Part shown: piece by piece, positions 7,778 to 15,732 of the stretch | Layout of the letters: every line of letters begins with the position of its first letter | How positions within the stretch are numbered: the first letter of the stretch is position 1 | Assembly: GCA_040414495.1 (NCBI GenBank) | Contig: JBEDUI010000212.1 | Coordinates: 1 to 30,556, forward strand | DNA: 30,556 nt | Direction of reading: 5' to 3' | Source: DATAVB01 sp040414495 | GTDB taxonomy: Bacteria > Actinomycetota > Actinomycetes > Mycobacteriales > QHCD01 | Translations under genes and position numbers: made by a program | Notes under the pieces: model-generated | The model's database searches: none | What the model saw: only the letters and a program-made list of their open reading frames with translations | What the model was told of the DNA's origin: nothing

Positions 7778-8772
7778 GGTTCCTGCTGCGTCGGCTCGGT
7801 TTCTTCGTGCTCACCCTCTGGGCCGCCATGACGTTGAACTTCTTCATCCCGCGGCTGATGCCGGGCAGCCCTGAACAGGCGCTGCGTGACCGGTTCAGCA
7901 AGGGCGGCCAGATCGTCACCACCGCTCAGATGCGGCGCGTTCTGGAAGAATTCGGCTTTGATCCCAACAAGAACATCGTTATCCAATACCTGGAGTACCT
8001 CAAATCAATGGTCACCGGACACTGGGGCGTGTCGATCGGCAGCAGCCTCGGTACGCCGGTGACCACACTGATCGGTCACGCTCTACCGTGGACATTGGGT
8101 TTGGTCGGTATCGCCACCATTCTCGCGTTCATCATCGGGACATTGATCGGCACGATCGCCGGCTGGCGGCGGGGCGGTCTGGTCGACGGCATCGTGCCGC
8201 CGGTATTCGTCGTGACCTCGGCGTTGCCGTACTTCTGGGTGGCGCTGCTGTTCATTTCGCTGTTCGCCATGGGGAATCACCCGTGGCTGCCCAACGACTT
8301 CAACTACGACCAGGGCCTGCATCCCGGCTTCAACCCGACGTTCATCGGCAGCGTGCTCAAGCACGGAATCCTGCCGGCCGGCACGATTCTCATCACCGCG
8401 GTGGGCGGTTGGATTCTGACCATGCGCAACAACATGATCACGACGTTGGCCGAGGACTACGTCCGGATGGCCCGGGCAAAGGGCATTCCGAATCGGAAGA
8501 TCATGGTGGGTTACGCTGCCCGAAACGCCTTCCTGCCTAACCTGTCCGGATTCGCGATGTCGCTGGGTTTCGTTATCGCCGGCACGATTCTGGTCGAATA
8601 CGTCTTCAACTATCCCGGCTTGGGCTACATGTTCTACAACGCGACCGTGAGTACGGACTTCCCGCTGCTGCAGGCGCTTTTCCTGCTGGTGACCCTCGCC
8701 GTCCTGATCTGCGTTCTGCTGTGCGACTTCGCCGTATTCCTCCTCGATCCGCGCGCCCGGGCGAAGGGATGA
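7774..8772 (+). CDS. Peptide/oligosaccharide ABC transporter permease, DppB/OppB-like
   Basis: 332-residue inner-membrane permease. An earlier in-frame GTG at 7765 is possible, but AGGAGG at 7760-7765 lies eight bases before the GTG at 7774, so I take the latter. The N-terminus (VRFLLRRLGFFVLTLWAAMTLNFF) is the usual DppB opening: a basic stretch then membrane segment 1. The cytoplasmic EAA-type loop AEDYVRMARAKGIPNRKIM and the C-terminal EYVFNYPGLGYMFYNA segment are family signatures. Its stop lies four bases before the next permease start. Confidence 0.95.
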   Translation: MRFLLRRLGFFVLTLWAAMTLNFFIPRLMPGSPEQALRDRFSKGGQIVTTAQMRRVLEEFGFDPNKNIVIQYLEYLKSMVTGHWGVSIGSSLGTPVTTLIGHALPWTLGLVGIATILAFIIGTLIGTIAGWRRGGLVDGIVPPVFVVTSALPYFWVALLFISLFAMGNHPWLPNDFNYDQGLHPGFNPTFIGSVLKHGILPAGTILITAVGGWILTMRNNMITTLAEDYVRMARAKGIPNRKIMVGYAARNAFLPNLSGFAMSLGFVIAGTILVEYVFNYPGLGYMFYNATVSTDFPLLQALFLLVTLAVLICVLLCDFAVFLLDPRARAKG

Positions 8773-8776
8773 GCCG

Positions 8777-9709
8777 ATGACGACAATTGTTGCCGGCGGC
8801 GCTACCGGTACGCCGACCGCGGCGCGGCGCACCAGACGTGGCGTGTGGCATGCCATCCTGCGCAACCGCAAGGCGATGGTGGGTGCCTTCCTGTTCGTGC
8901 TGTTCTGCCTGTTGGCGGCGTTTCCGCGGTTGTTCGTGCCATGGCAACACGGCGACCCGCGCACGGTCGGCGCAACCCCGTTGCAGCACCCATCGGGCAA
9001 ACACTGGCTCGGCACGACCGGTCTGGGACAGGACGTTTACGCCGAACTGATCTACAGCACGCGTGAATCGCTACTGATAGCGCTCATCGCCGGGCTTGGC
9101 GCCACTGTCCTATCGGTACTGATCGGTGTCTCGGCGGCCTATCTCGGCGGCGGTGCCGATGACGCGCTCTCCATGCTCACCGATATTTTCCTGGTGCTGC
9201 CGACGTTCCCGTTGATCATCGTGTTGGCTACCTACGCCGGCAAGGGAAATCTGACCGTCATCATCGTCGTGCTCATCGTGACTGGTTGGTCCTACGGCGC
9301 CAGACAAATGCGCGCGCAGGCGCTTTCCCTGCGCAACCGGGAATTCCTCGAATCAGCGCGGGTTCGGGGCGAGCGGTCGTCCTACATCATCATCTTCGAA
9401 GTGCTGCCGACGATGACCTCGCTCATCCTCGCCAACTTCCTCGGTGCCGCGCTCTACGCCGTGCTGACCGCGGCCGGCCTGCAATTCCTCGGCCTGGGCG
9501 ATCCAAATTCGCTCAGCTGGGGCACCATGCTCTATTGGGCGCAGAACCAGGGCGCTCTGGTGAACGGCCTGCCGGCGTGGGCGCTCTCCCCCGGTCTGGC
9601 GGTGGCGTTGCTCGGTGTGGCCTTCGCCTTGCTCAACTACGCATTTGACGAGATCAGCAACCCCGCATTGCGGCCCGTTCGGAGGCGACGTGTCCGAGCC
9701 CATTCTTGA
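8777..9709 (+). CDS. Peptide/oligosaccharide ABC transporter permease, DppC/OppC-like
   Basis: 310-residue inner-membrane permease, partner of the DppB-like protein. An N-terminal tail is followed by a first membrane segment (AMVGAFLFVLFCLLAAFPRLF), the HWLGTTGLGQDVYAELIYSTRESL segment typical of DppC, and the loop REFLESARVRGERSSYIIIFEVLP that docks on the ATPase. The start ATG at 8777 is four bases after the previous stop with AAGGG upstream. Its last 20 bases overlap the start of the first ATPase gene, giving tight coupling. Confidence 0.95.
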   Translation: MTTIVAGGATGTPTAARRTRRGVWHAILRNRKAMVGAFLFVLFCLLAAFPRLFVPWQHGDPRTVGATPLQHPSGKHWLGTTGLGQDVYAELIYSTRESLLIALIAGLGATVLSVLIGVSAAYLGGGADDALSMLTDIFLVLPTFPLIIVLATYAGKGNLTVIIVVLIVTGWSYGARQMRAQALSLRNREFLESARVRGERSSYIIIFEVLPTMTSLILANFLGAALYAVLTAAGLQFLGLGDPNSLSWGTMLYWAQNQGALVNGLPAWALSPGLAVALLGVAFALLNYAFDEISNPALRPVRRRRVRAHS

Positions 9710-10682
9710 GGTCCGGGACCTCACCGTCGACTACGACACCGGTCGTGGTTCGGTGGTCGCGGTCGACCGGGTCGATCTGGATGTGCACTCCGGCGAATTC
9801 GTCGCTGTGGTCGGCGAATCGGGCTGTGGCAAATCGACGTTGTTGTTCGCGATCGCGCAGTTGCTCACCTCGCCGGCGGCGATCACGGGCGGCAGCGTGC
9901 ATTTCCTGGGCAAGAACCTGGTCACGATGAACGACAGGGCGCTCTCCGCCCTGCGCTGGCGGGATTTGTCGGTCGTCATGCAGAGCGCGATGAATGCGCT
10001 CAACCCGGTGAAGAGCATCGGTAGCCAATTCCGGGATGCGATCGTGGCGCACGATGAGCCGGTGGCGGACGAACGGCCGGCTGAGGTGCTGCGGTTGGTC
10101 GGTATCGACCCGATCCATTTGAAGAGCTTTCCGCATCAGCTCAGTGGCGGCATGCGGCAACGCGCGATGATCGCAATGGCGTTGTTGTTCACGCCCGATC
10201 TGATCATCATGGACGAGCCGACGTCCGCTCTGGACGTGGTCGCGCAACGCTCCCTCATGGTGCAGATCAAACAGCTGCAGCAGGAATTGGGATTCGCGAT
10301 CATTTTCGTCACCCACGACATGTCGTTGGTGAGTCACTTTTCCGAGCGGCTGATGGTCATGTACGCCGGCCAGGTGGTCGAGTTGGGCGACACCAGGGCC
10401 ATCTTCGACAATCCGGCGCACCCCTACAGCAAGGGGCTGCTGGAGGCATTTCCCTCCATTCGCGGGCCGAAAGTCCCGCTCACTGGGATTCCCGGCAGTC
10501 CCCCGGACCTGGCCAATCCGCCCAGCGGCTGCCGATTCCACCCGCGCTGCCCCGAGGCCTTCGACCAATGCCCGGCGCTCGAACCTGAGCTGTACCAGGT
10601 CGGCCCGGTCCAGGCGCGGTGTTTGCTGCATGCTCCGGACCGAGCGGAAGACTCCGAACGGCTGCGAGGCGCTAACTCATGA
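9690..10682 (+). CDS. Peptide/oligosaccharide ABC transporter ATPase, DppD/OppD-like
   Basis: 330-residue cytoplasmic ATPase. The frame is open further upstream, but GGAGG at 9681-9685 precedes the GTG at 9690 by four bases and the protein then begins SEPILEVRDL, as usual. Walker A is GESGCGKST (42-50), the signature is LSGGMRQR (about 151-158), Walker B is LIIMDEPTSALD (about 171-182) and the switch histidine lies in VTHDM. The C-terminal oligopeptide-transporter domain has the cysteine pattern CRFHPRCPEAFDQC followed by a later Cys, as in DppD. It overlaps the permease before and the second ATPase after (ATGA). Confidence 0.95.
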   Translation: MSEPILEVRDLTVDYDTGRGSVVAVDRVDLDVHSGEFVAVVGESGCGKSTLLFAIAQLLTSPAAITGGSVHFLGKNLVTMNDRALSALRWRDLSVVMQSAMNALNPVKSIGSQFRDAIVAHDEPVADERPAEVLRLVGIDPIHLKSFPHQLSGGMRQRAMIAMALLFTPDLIIMDEPTSALDVVAQRSLMVQIKQLQQELGFAIIFVTHDMSLVSHFSERLMVMYAGQVVELGDTRAIFDNPAHPYSKGLLEAFPSIRGPKVPLTGIPGSPPDLANPPSGCRFHPRCPEAFDQCPALEPELYQVGPVQARCLLHAPDRAEDSERLRGANS

Positions 10683-11737
10683 CCAATCTGAATGTCGAGG
10701 GTGCCGCAGCGGCGCAGACCGAGGATGCGACGTCCAGGCCACCGTTGCTTGAGACAACCGGCCTGACCCGGCATTTCCGGGTCGGGCGCGGTTTCTCCCG
10801 GCAGTTCCTGCATGCCGTGGATGAGGTGAACCTGACCATCAACCGTCAGGAAATCGTCGCACTAGCCGGGGAAAGTGGCAGCGGCAAAAGCACGATCGCC
10901 CGGCTGCTGGGCCGGGTCTACAAGCCGACCAGCGGCGAAATCTATTACCAGGGCCGCGCGTTGTCGTCGATGAAGTCGCGCCGCGATCTGTTGTCGTACC
11001 GCGCCGATGTGCCGATGGTGTTCCAGGATCCGTTCAGCTCGCTCAACCCGGCCTACCGCGTCTCGCACGGCATTCTGCGCAGCATCAAGCTGCATCGCAC
11101 GGACTTGAACCGCGAGGAACGTATGGCCGAGGCCGAGCGGGTCGTCGAGGCGGTCGGTCTGACCCCGGCCCAGGACATTCTGCAGCGTTATCCGTACGAA
11201 CTCAGCGGCGGACAGCGCCAGCGCATCGGCTTCGCGCAAGCCCTGGCGCACAAGCCGAAGCTGATCCTGGCCGACGAACCGGTGTCGATGCTCGACGTGT
11301 CAATCCGGATCGGCCTGCTCAACCTGATGGCCGATCTGCGCGAGAGCCAGGGTGTGTCCTTTTTGTACATCACCCACGACATCGCCAGCGCGCGCTACGT
11401 CGCCGACCGACTGCTGGTGATGTACGCCGGTCACATCGTCGAATCCGGTCCGGCCGAATCGGTCCTGGCCAATCCCAAACACCCGTACACGGATTTGCTG
11501 CTGGGAGCAGTCCCCGATCCCCGGGCGCCGCTGGATGTCGGTGTGGACAGTGACACCGGTGAGCCGCCGAAGGTCGTCAATCCCACGCCCGGCTGCCGAT
11601 TCCGTTGGCGGTGCCCGCTGGCGGTGGATGAATGCCAGCACGTCACGCCGACGCTGCGTCCGATGGGACCGGGACACGAGGCGGCGTGCCATGTTGCCCA
11701 GCCGGACAACGGTTTCGTACCGGTCGGCGAGAAATGA
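10679..11737 (+). CDS. Peptide/oligosaccharide ABC transporter ATPase, DppF/OppF-like
   Basis: 352-residue second ATPase of the importer. It starts at the ATG overlapping the previous stop (ATGA, 10679-10682). Walker A is GESGSGKST (about 63-71), the signature is LSGGQRQR (about 175), Walker B is LILADEPVSMLD (about 195-206) and VTHDI is replaced by ITHDI. The C-terminal domain carries the cysteines CRFRWRCPLAVDEC and a final AACHV. An N-terminal extension of about 20 residues before the ABC domain is low in structure. It ends the five-gene importer. The MBL-fold gene begins 122 bases later, probably from its own promoter. Confidence 0.95.
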   Translation: MTNLNVEGAAAAQTEDATSRPPLLETTGLTRHFRVGRGFSRQFLHAVDEVNLTINRQEIVALAGESGSGKSTIARLLGRVYKPTSGEIYYQGRALSSMKSRRDLLSYRADVPMVFQDPFSSLNPAYRVSHGILRSIKLHRTDLNREERMAEAERVVEAVGLTPAQDILQRYPYELSGGQRQRIGFAQALAHKPKLILADEPVSMLDVSIRIGLLNLMADLRESQGVSFLYITHDIASARYVADRLLVMYAGHIVESGPAESVLANPKHPYTDLLLGAVPDPRAPLDVGVDSDTGEPPKVVNPTPGCRFRWRCPLAVDECQHVTPTLRPMGPGHEAACHVAQPDNGFVPVGEK

Positions 11738-11813
11738 CACCGCACTAGTTCTACGCGGTGTGGCTTGACGGCCTGGCTTTTTCTGGCCAGTGAGAATTCC
11801 GCCGACGTGCTCT

Positions 11814-11819
11814 AGGCTG
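11814..11819 (+). promoter_or_regulatory. Possible -10 box for the MBL-fold hydrolase gene
   Basis: TAGGCT, the same hexamer as in front of the ROK kinase, about 40 bases before the GTG start. The -35 region is poor (TGAGAA at 17-base spacing). The preceding gap also has a weak five-base stem (11773-11790) with a T-rich loop that could end the importer transcript. Confidence 0.3.
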
Positions 11820-11859
11820 TGTTCGGGTCAAGCGAAGAAGCCGAGTGCGGAGGTGCACG

Positions 11860-12693
11860 GTGCAGAACGCCCAGCCGAATCCCAGGTCGACAAGTACCAA
11901 GCCGTCGGTGGACACCCTGTTGGAGGGATATCGGCTCGGCACCGATCAGGGCTCGGTCGCGTTCTGCGCGGTCAACCTCATCGAAGGTCTCGATGAGAAC
12001 GGCGTGTTGAAGCGGATCGTCGTCGACACCGGTCACGTCGGCCGCAGGACCGACCTGGATGCGGCGCTGGCGCGCCGGGGGCTGGGTCGCGCGGACATCG
12101 ACACGGTCGTATGCACACACGCGCACTGGGATCATATTGAAAACCTTGACATTTTCGGCCAGGCCGAGATCGTGCTGCACACCAACGAACGGCGCTACGC
12201 CCGGCGACCGCACCGAAACGACTTCGCCTGCCCGGAGTGGATCGGCTCGGTCATCGACCGATACGCCGACCGAATTCGGGAGGTCGAAGAGGGAGTACGG
12301 CTGCTTCCCGGCGTAGAGGTTGTGGACGCGCCAGGTCATTCGGCCGGCACGATCGCGATTTCAGTGGGTACCGATGACGGAACGGCCGTTGTGACAGGCG
12401 ATTCGGTCCAGAACAGCACCGTCGCCCGGGAGCGGCGCAACGCGCTGGTGTTCTGGAATGACCAGCTCGCGGCTCGTACGATCGACAAGCTCGTCACGAT
12501 CGCGGACGTCATATATCCCGGCCACGATCTGCCGTTCCGCATCGCCTCCGACGGAAAGGTGGAATACGTACACGATTTCCATCTGACCCTCACCGGGGTA
12601 TCCGCGGATCAGGAAGGATTGGAATTCCGTACCGATCGCGAACTCAAGCAGGTCATCATGCCGGGCATCGACGAGCAGCGGCTACCGGACTGA
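11860..12693 (+). CDS. Metallo-beta-lactamase-fold hydrolase (lactonase-like)
   Basis: 277-residue cytoplasmic hydrolase with the MBL fold. The metal motif HxHxDH is at His87-His92 (THAHWDHIEN), with further ligands at His160 (APGHSAG), Asp181 (VVTGDS) and His222 (YPGHDLP). This full ligand set fits a two-metal active site as in N-acyl-homoserine lactonases and related hydrolases. The GTG at 11860 follows GGAGG by six bases; an in-frame GTG at 11845 has no such site. No signal peptide. Placed just after the importer, it could open a lactone or ester of the imported compound; quorum-signal lactonase activity is the other possibility. Neither is proved by sequence. It converges on the Rrf2 gene with 23 bases between stops. 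Confidence 0.88.
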   Translation: MQNAQPNPRSTSTKPSVDTLLEGYRLGTDQGSVAFCAVNLIEGLDENGVLKRIVVDTGHVGRRTDLDAALARRGLGRADIDTVVCTHAHWDHIENLDIFGQAEIVLHTNERRYARRPHRNDFACPEWIGSVIDRYADRIREVEEGVRLLPGVEVVDAPGHSAGTIAISVGTDDGTAVVTGDSVQNSTVARERRNALVFWNDQLAARTIDKLVTIADVIYPGHDLPFRIASDGKVEYVHDFHLTLTGVSADQEGLEFRTDRELKQVIMPGIDEQRLPD

Positions 12694-12716
12694 CCAGCGA
12701 CGGGGCCCGGAGACCG

Positions 12717-13172
12717 TCAGCGCGGCAACCACGCGTCTTTCTGCCCGACCATGCGCCGAACGTGCGCCGGCAGATTGCCGTTCAGGACGTGCAGCAGCGT
12801 GGTCTCGTCGAGGACGCGGCGCAGGCTGGCCCGCACAGCCACCCAGAGGTCGGGCAGATGTTCGGCCGATCCACTGTAGATCGTCTCGTGCGGCCGCAGC
12901 CCGTGCACCTCGGCCAACGGCCCGTCCACCGCCCGCATCACCGCACCAATCGTGATCTTGCCTGCCGGGCGGGCCAAGCCGTAACCGCCCTCGGCACCCC
13001 GTTGACTGCGCACGATCCCGGCCCGACGCAGCTCGCCCAGGATCGCCTCGATGAACTTACGCGGCATCGCCTGCTCGGCGATGATCACGTCCACTTTGAC
13101 CAACGCCGGCTCGCGCGACGCCAACTCAAGTAGCGCCCGCACCGCATAGTCCGTCTTCGCCGAGATGTCCAC
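12717..13172 (-). CDS. Rrf2-family transcriptional regulator without cysteines
   Basis: 151-residue DNA-binding protein. The N-terminus DISAKTDYAVRALLELA is the standard Rrf2 opening, followed by a winged helix with IPxx-type AMPRKFIEAILGELRRAGIV and the wing RGAEGGYGLARP (about residues 57-68). A GTG at 13193 would add seven residues (MWWEDTD) that the family lacks, so I start at GTG 13172. Rrf2 proteins such as IscR and NsrR bind an Fe-S cluster through three cysteines in the region after the wing; this protein has no cysteine at all, so it should sense something else. Likely targets are its own promoter and the neighbouring ABM gene; this is inference. Confidence 0.9.
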   Translation of the reverse strand: MDISAKTDYAVRALLELASREPALVKVDVIIAEQAMPRKFIEAILGELRRAGIVRSQRGAEGGYGLARPAGKITIGAVMRAVDGPLAEVHGLRPHETIYSGSAEHLPDLWVAVRASLRRVLDETTLLHVLNGNLPAHVRRMVGQKDAWLPR

Positions 13173-13287
13173 ATCGGTATCTTCCCACCACACCGCCAGC
13201 GCGGCAGCCGGATGTCAGCACAGCGCGTCGCGTTGATGTGACGAGCGTCAAAGATTGTCAAGTCCGGGTACCTGCCCGGCCGTGGCC

Positions 13288-13408
13288 GACTCAGCCCTGT
13301 CGCGAGACATCACGAGTCCGGGCGGGCCGCACTGACCAATGTGGACGGACAGGTTGCGCCCGCTCGGAGCTGGCTTCTTGTCGCTCGTGGGCAGGATCAT
13401 GTCTCGCG
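13288..13408. repeat. Inverted repeats upstream of the Rrf2 gene
   Basis: The 271-base gap between the Rrf2 start and the ABM stop has no convincing gene. It holds a nested hairpin, GACTC (13288-13292) / GAGTC (13314-13318), around TGTC-GCGA-GACA (13298-13309). The decamer CGCGAGACAT (13301-13310) recurs as its exact reverse complement at 13399-13408. These could be regulator sites or transcript structure at the end of the ABM gene. Confidence 0.3.
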
Positions 13409-13443
13409 CGCCGCTATTGCAGGACCGGCCGGTGTTTAGTTAA

Positions 13444-13740
13444 CTATTTGACCGCGATGATATCGATCGGGCGAATGTCGGGGTCCTTGGCCAACAGGTC
13501 CGGCCCGACTTCCCCCAGCGCCGCGGGGATCTGACCACCCAGGTGCGCCTGCCGGCCGTTCTCGTCATTGAATGTATCGAAAATGCCGTAGGTGGTGTCA
13601 TTGACCCGGAACGCGTACCAGGTGACGGTGCCGGCTTCGGCGACGGCGATGGCCCGGCCCTGTTCCAGGAACGCTCCGAGGTCCGCACCCTTGCCCGGTT
13701 TAGCCTCCAGCAGAGCCACGATTCCGTATTTGACGCTCAT
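13444..13740 (-). CDS. ABM-domain (antibiotic biosynthesis monooxygenase-like) protein
   Basis: 98-residue protein forming one ferredoxin-like dimeric alpha-beta barrel, the normal length for stand-alone ABM proteins such as YgiN-type quinol monooxygenases. Visible family features are the opening strand VKYGIVALLEAKPGKGADL, the helix AFLEQGRAIAVAEAG, then TVTWYAFRVNDTTYGIFDTFNDENGRQAHL. ABM enzymes oxidise quinol-type or polyketide substrates without a cofactor; some only bind ligands. AAGGGACGGGG just upstream serves as ribosome site. It has the same orientation as the downstream Rrf2 gene, 271 bases away. The stop overlaps a perfect 10-base palindrome TAGTTAACTA (13436-13445), of unknown meaning. 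Exact reaction unknown. Confidence 0.82.
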   Translation of the reverse strand: MSVKYGIVALLEAKPGKGADLGAFLEQGRAIAVAEAGTVTWYAFRVNDTTYGIFDTFNDENGRQAHLGGQIPAALGEVGPDLLAKDPDIRPIDIIAVK

Positions 13741-14176
13741 GGTCCCCGTCCCTTCGTTGGGTCGATGAACCCGATGCTAGCCAGCGATCGCGCCCGGCGG
13801 CCGCCAGAACGTGTTTCTTGAATCCTGGCCGTGATCGCTGGAAGTACGGTGGCGATCCGAAAGGCAGCCAAGGTGCGGGCGTCCCGCGAGATGAGGAGAA
13901 ACAGGTAGTTCTTATAGTGACGACAGCACCCGGTCGTCGGGACCGTGGGCGGAGCGTGCTGGTCGTCTGGGCGCCGCGCAGCAGTCCGACGACTCAAGAG
14001 ACACGCCCCTAATTCCGTCGGCACCTCGTGTCCCGCCAATCTGCATTCGCGGCCCGATCCAGCCGAGCGTCAATTTCGGCCGGCCGTCCCAGCCCACAGT
14101 CGTCTTCACCTCAGGGGCGGTTAGCTTCAGCTACGAGTCGCTCCGCTGCCGCGACGTAATGCCGAGCGCTAATTTG

Positions 14177-14227
14177 ATGATCGCGATGGCTTTTCGTCGG
14201 AATCGCGACGAACGCCATCACGATCAT
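14177..14227. repeat. 51-nt near-perfect inverted repeat (hairpin)
   Basis: Outer arms 14177-14190 and 14214-14227 match at 13 of 14 positions; inner arms TTCGTCG (14193-14199) and CGACGAA (14206-14212) match perfectly around a six-base loop. Only a two-against-one base bulge separates the two stems, giving about 20 paired bases. No T tract follows on either strand. It lies about 170 bases upstream of the DUF222/HNH gene, far from the end of any gene, so a simple terminator role is not obvious. Confidence 0.75.
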
Positions 14228-14381
14228 GGTCGCTCGCATCCGCGAATTCCCTTCGGTCACCCTCACCTCACCCGAGGCAACTCAGATCGCTTATGTGGCG
14301 CGGATTGTGACGACTAGGTGACCGGAAGTAATTCTTTTTGTTCGGGTCGTTCTTGGGCCCGGTTTTGTCGGTGGGTGGTTC

Positions 14382-14387
14382 TAGAGT
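14382..14387 (+). promoter_or_regulatory. -10 box for a leaderless DUF222/HNH transcript
   Basis: TAGAGT ends seven bases before the ATG at 14395, the spacing expected if transcription starts at the A of the ATG. No Shine-Dalgarno sequence is visible before this ATG, which agrees with leaderless translation, common in actinomycetes. The -35 region is not clear. Confidence 0.55.
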
Positions 14388-14394
14388 TTTGGGT

Positions 14395-15732
14395 ATGAGC
14401 AGCACGACGAGCATCGGCCCGCGTCCCGTGGCGGATCTGATCGGGTCGTTGCATGCTGTCGTGAAAGGATTAGTCGAGGCCGAGTGGTGGCGATTGTCCG
14501 GTCAAGAGTCGGCCGATTGCGTGGAAGGAATGGAGACGGCGTTTCGGTTACTGGAGTTCGCTCGGTGCCGGGAGTTGGCCGATTTTCATGCCCGGGATAT
14601 CGCTGGTCAGGAAGCCGGATTGTCCACCGGGGCATTCTTACAGGCGCGGTTACGTGTTTCGCCCGCTGAGGCGAAGGCCCGGGTCCGGTCGGCCCACGAA
14701 TTAGTCGGCTCGGTCAGCGTCTCCGGTGAGATCGTGGAGCCAGAATTGCCGGCCACTGCGGCCGCCGCTGCCTCGGGTGCGTTATCGGCCGAGCATGTAC
14801 AAGTGATCGGCCAGGCGATGAAGCAACTCCCGCCAGCAGTCGGTGTGCGGGAGCGCGCCGAGGCGGAGGAATTTCTGGCGGAGCAGTCGCAGGAAATGGA
14901 TCCACGTCGCGTTCGCGTACTGGCCAAACGCTTGCATGCGGTGCTCGATCCGGACGGCACCCTGGATGAGGACAAGCCGGACCGCCGCGAACTGGTCTTC
15001 CGTCGCGATGTAGGTGGCATGGATTACCTACGTGGCCGACTCGATTCGGAGGCTTCCGCGACCGTGCAGGCCGTCCTCAGCGCTTTCGCTCAGCCGGAGC
15101 CCGCTCAAGATGGCGTGCCCGACACGCGATCCGGTAGTCGCCGCATGGCCGACGCCTTGGTCGAGTTATGCGACCGGACCCTCGCCGACGGCGAACTCCC
15201 CACCGTCGGCGGGGAGAAACCCCAAGTCACCGTCACCATCGCGCTGGATGACCTGCGCGGCAAGCAATCCGACGACGCATCGGTGCGGCGTCCCGGAACC
15301 GGAACCTTGGGCACCGGCGCGGCGATTACCGCCGAGGCCGCCCGCCGGATCGCCTGCGACGCATCGATCATTCCGATCCTGCTCGGCAGCGCGAGTGAGC
15401 CGTTGGATATCGGCCGGGCCACCCGAACAATTCCGACGGGGATCCGCCGCGCCGTGGTCGCCCGCGACATTGGCTGCATACATCCCGGCTGCACAGCCCC
15501 CGCCGCCTGGTGCCAAACACATCACGTAAAACACTGGTCCGACGGCGGAGAGACGTCGCTGCAGAATCTGGTGCTGCTATGCCACAAGCATCACTGGATC
15601 GTCCACCACAATGGCTGGCACATCACCTTCCTCAAAGGCATTCCACACGTCATTCCGCCACCGTTAGTCGATCCGCGGCAGCGGCCGCGACGCAACACCA
15701 TGCGCGACCAACCCGGACTCCCCAGCGGATAA
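14395..15732 (+). CDS. DUF222 / HNH endonuclease protein (13E12 repeat family)
   Basis: 445-residue protein of the family found in many copies in actinomycete genomes (REP13E12 family of mycobacteria). The long N-terminal helical part is DUF222 (about residues 20-320). The C-terminus, about residues 360-410, is an HNH nuclease domain with CIHPGC, then CQTHHVKHWSDGG, the Asn in SLQNLVLLC, and HKHHWIVHH: all expected His, Asn and zinc Cys positions are present, so it may be active. The frame is open to a TTG near 14338, but the ATG at 14395 sits right behind a -10 box and is the likely start. In mycobacteria a REP13E12 copy is a known prophage integration target; no prophage is seen here. Biological role unknown. 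Confidence 0.92.
   Translation: MSSTTSIGPRPVADLIGSLHAVVKGLVEAEWWRLSGQESADCVEGMETAFRLLEFARCRELADFHARDIAGQEAGLSTGAFLQARLRVSPAEAKARVRSAHELVGSVSVSGEIVEPELPATAAAAASGALSAEHVQVIGQAMKQLPPAVGVRERAEAEEFLAEQSQEMDPRRVRVLAKRLHAVLDPDGTLDEDKPDRRELVFRRDVGGMDYLRGRLDSEASATVQAVLSAFAQPEPAQDGVPDTRSGSRRMADALVELCDRTLADGELPTVGGEKPQVTVTIALDDLRGKQSDDASVRRPGTGTLGTGAAITAEAARRIACDASIIPILLGSASEPLDIGRATRTIPTGIRRAVVARDIGCIHPGCTAPAAWCQTHHVKHWSDGGETSLQNLVLLCHKHHWIVHHNGWHITFLKGIPHVIPPPLVDPRQRPRRNTMRDQPGLPSG

Larger units (their letters stand above)
13741..14394. other. Long intergenic region upstream of the DUF222/HNH gene
   Basis: About 650 bases with no open frame that looks like a real protein on either strand. It should hold the promoter of the minus-strand ABM gene at its left end and of the HNH gene at its right end. 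A weak six-base dyad GATCGC/GCGATC lies at 13833-13857, and the notable 51-nt hairpin at 14177-14227 is listed separately. The phrase CCGAGCG-nn-AATTT occurs twice (near 14060 and 14163). The region may be the remnant of a lost gene. Confidence 0.55.

Noticed and set aside
11773..11790. CTGGC/GCCAG stem with T-rich loop after the importer
   Set aside because: Five-base stem with the T run in the loop rather than after the stem, so it does not fit an intrinsic terminator.
12690..12720. CTGAC/GTCAG and GACGG/CCGTC repeats between the MBL and Rrf2 stops
   Set aside because: The two stems are five bases and share bases, so only one can form; too weak to call a terminator.
13436..13445. Perfect palindrome TAGTTAACTA at the ABM gene stop
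   Set aside because: Short, single copy in the window and partly fixed by the stop codon; no support for a binding site.
13913..13918. TATAGT -10-like hexamer on the plus strand
   Set aside because: No -35 at suitable spacing and no gene follows for nearly 480 bases.
14395..15732. DUF222/HNH gene as a homing endonuclease or prophage mark
   Set aside because: There is no intron, intein, integrase or attachment repeat around it; the gene stands alone as in many actinomycete genomes.
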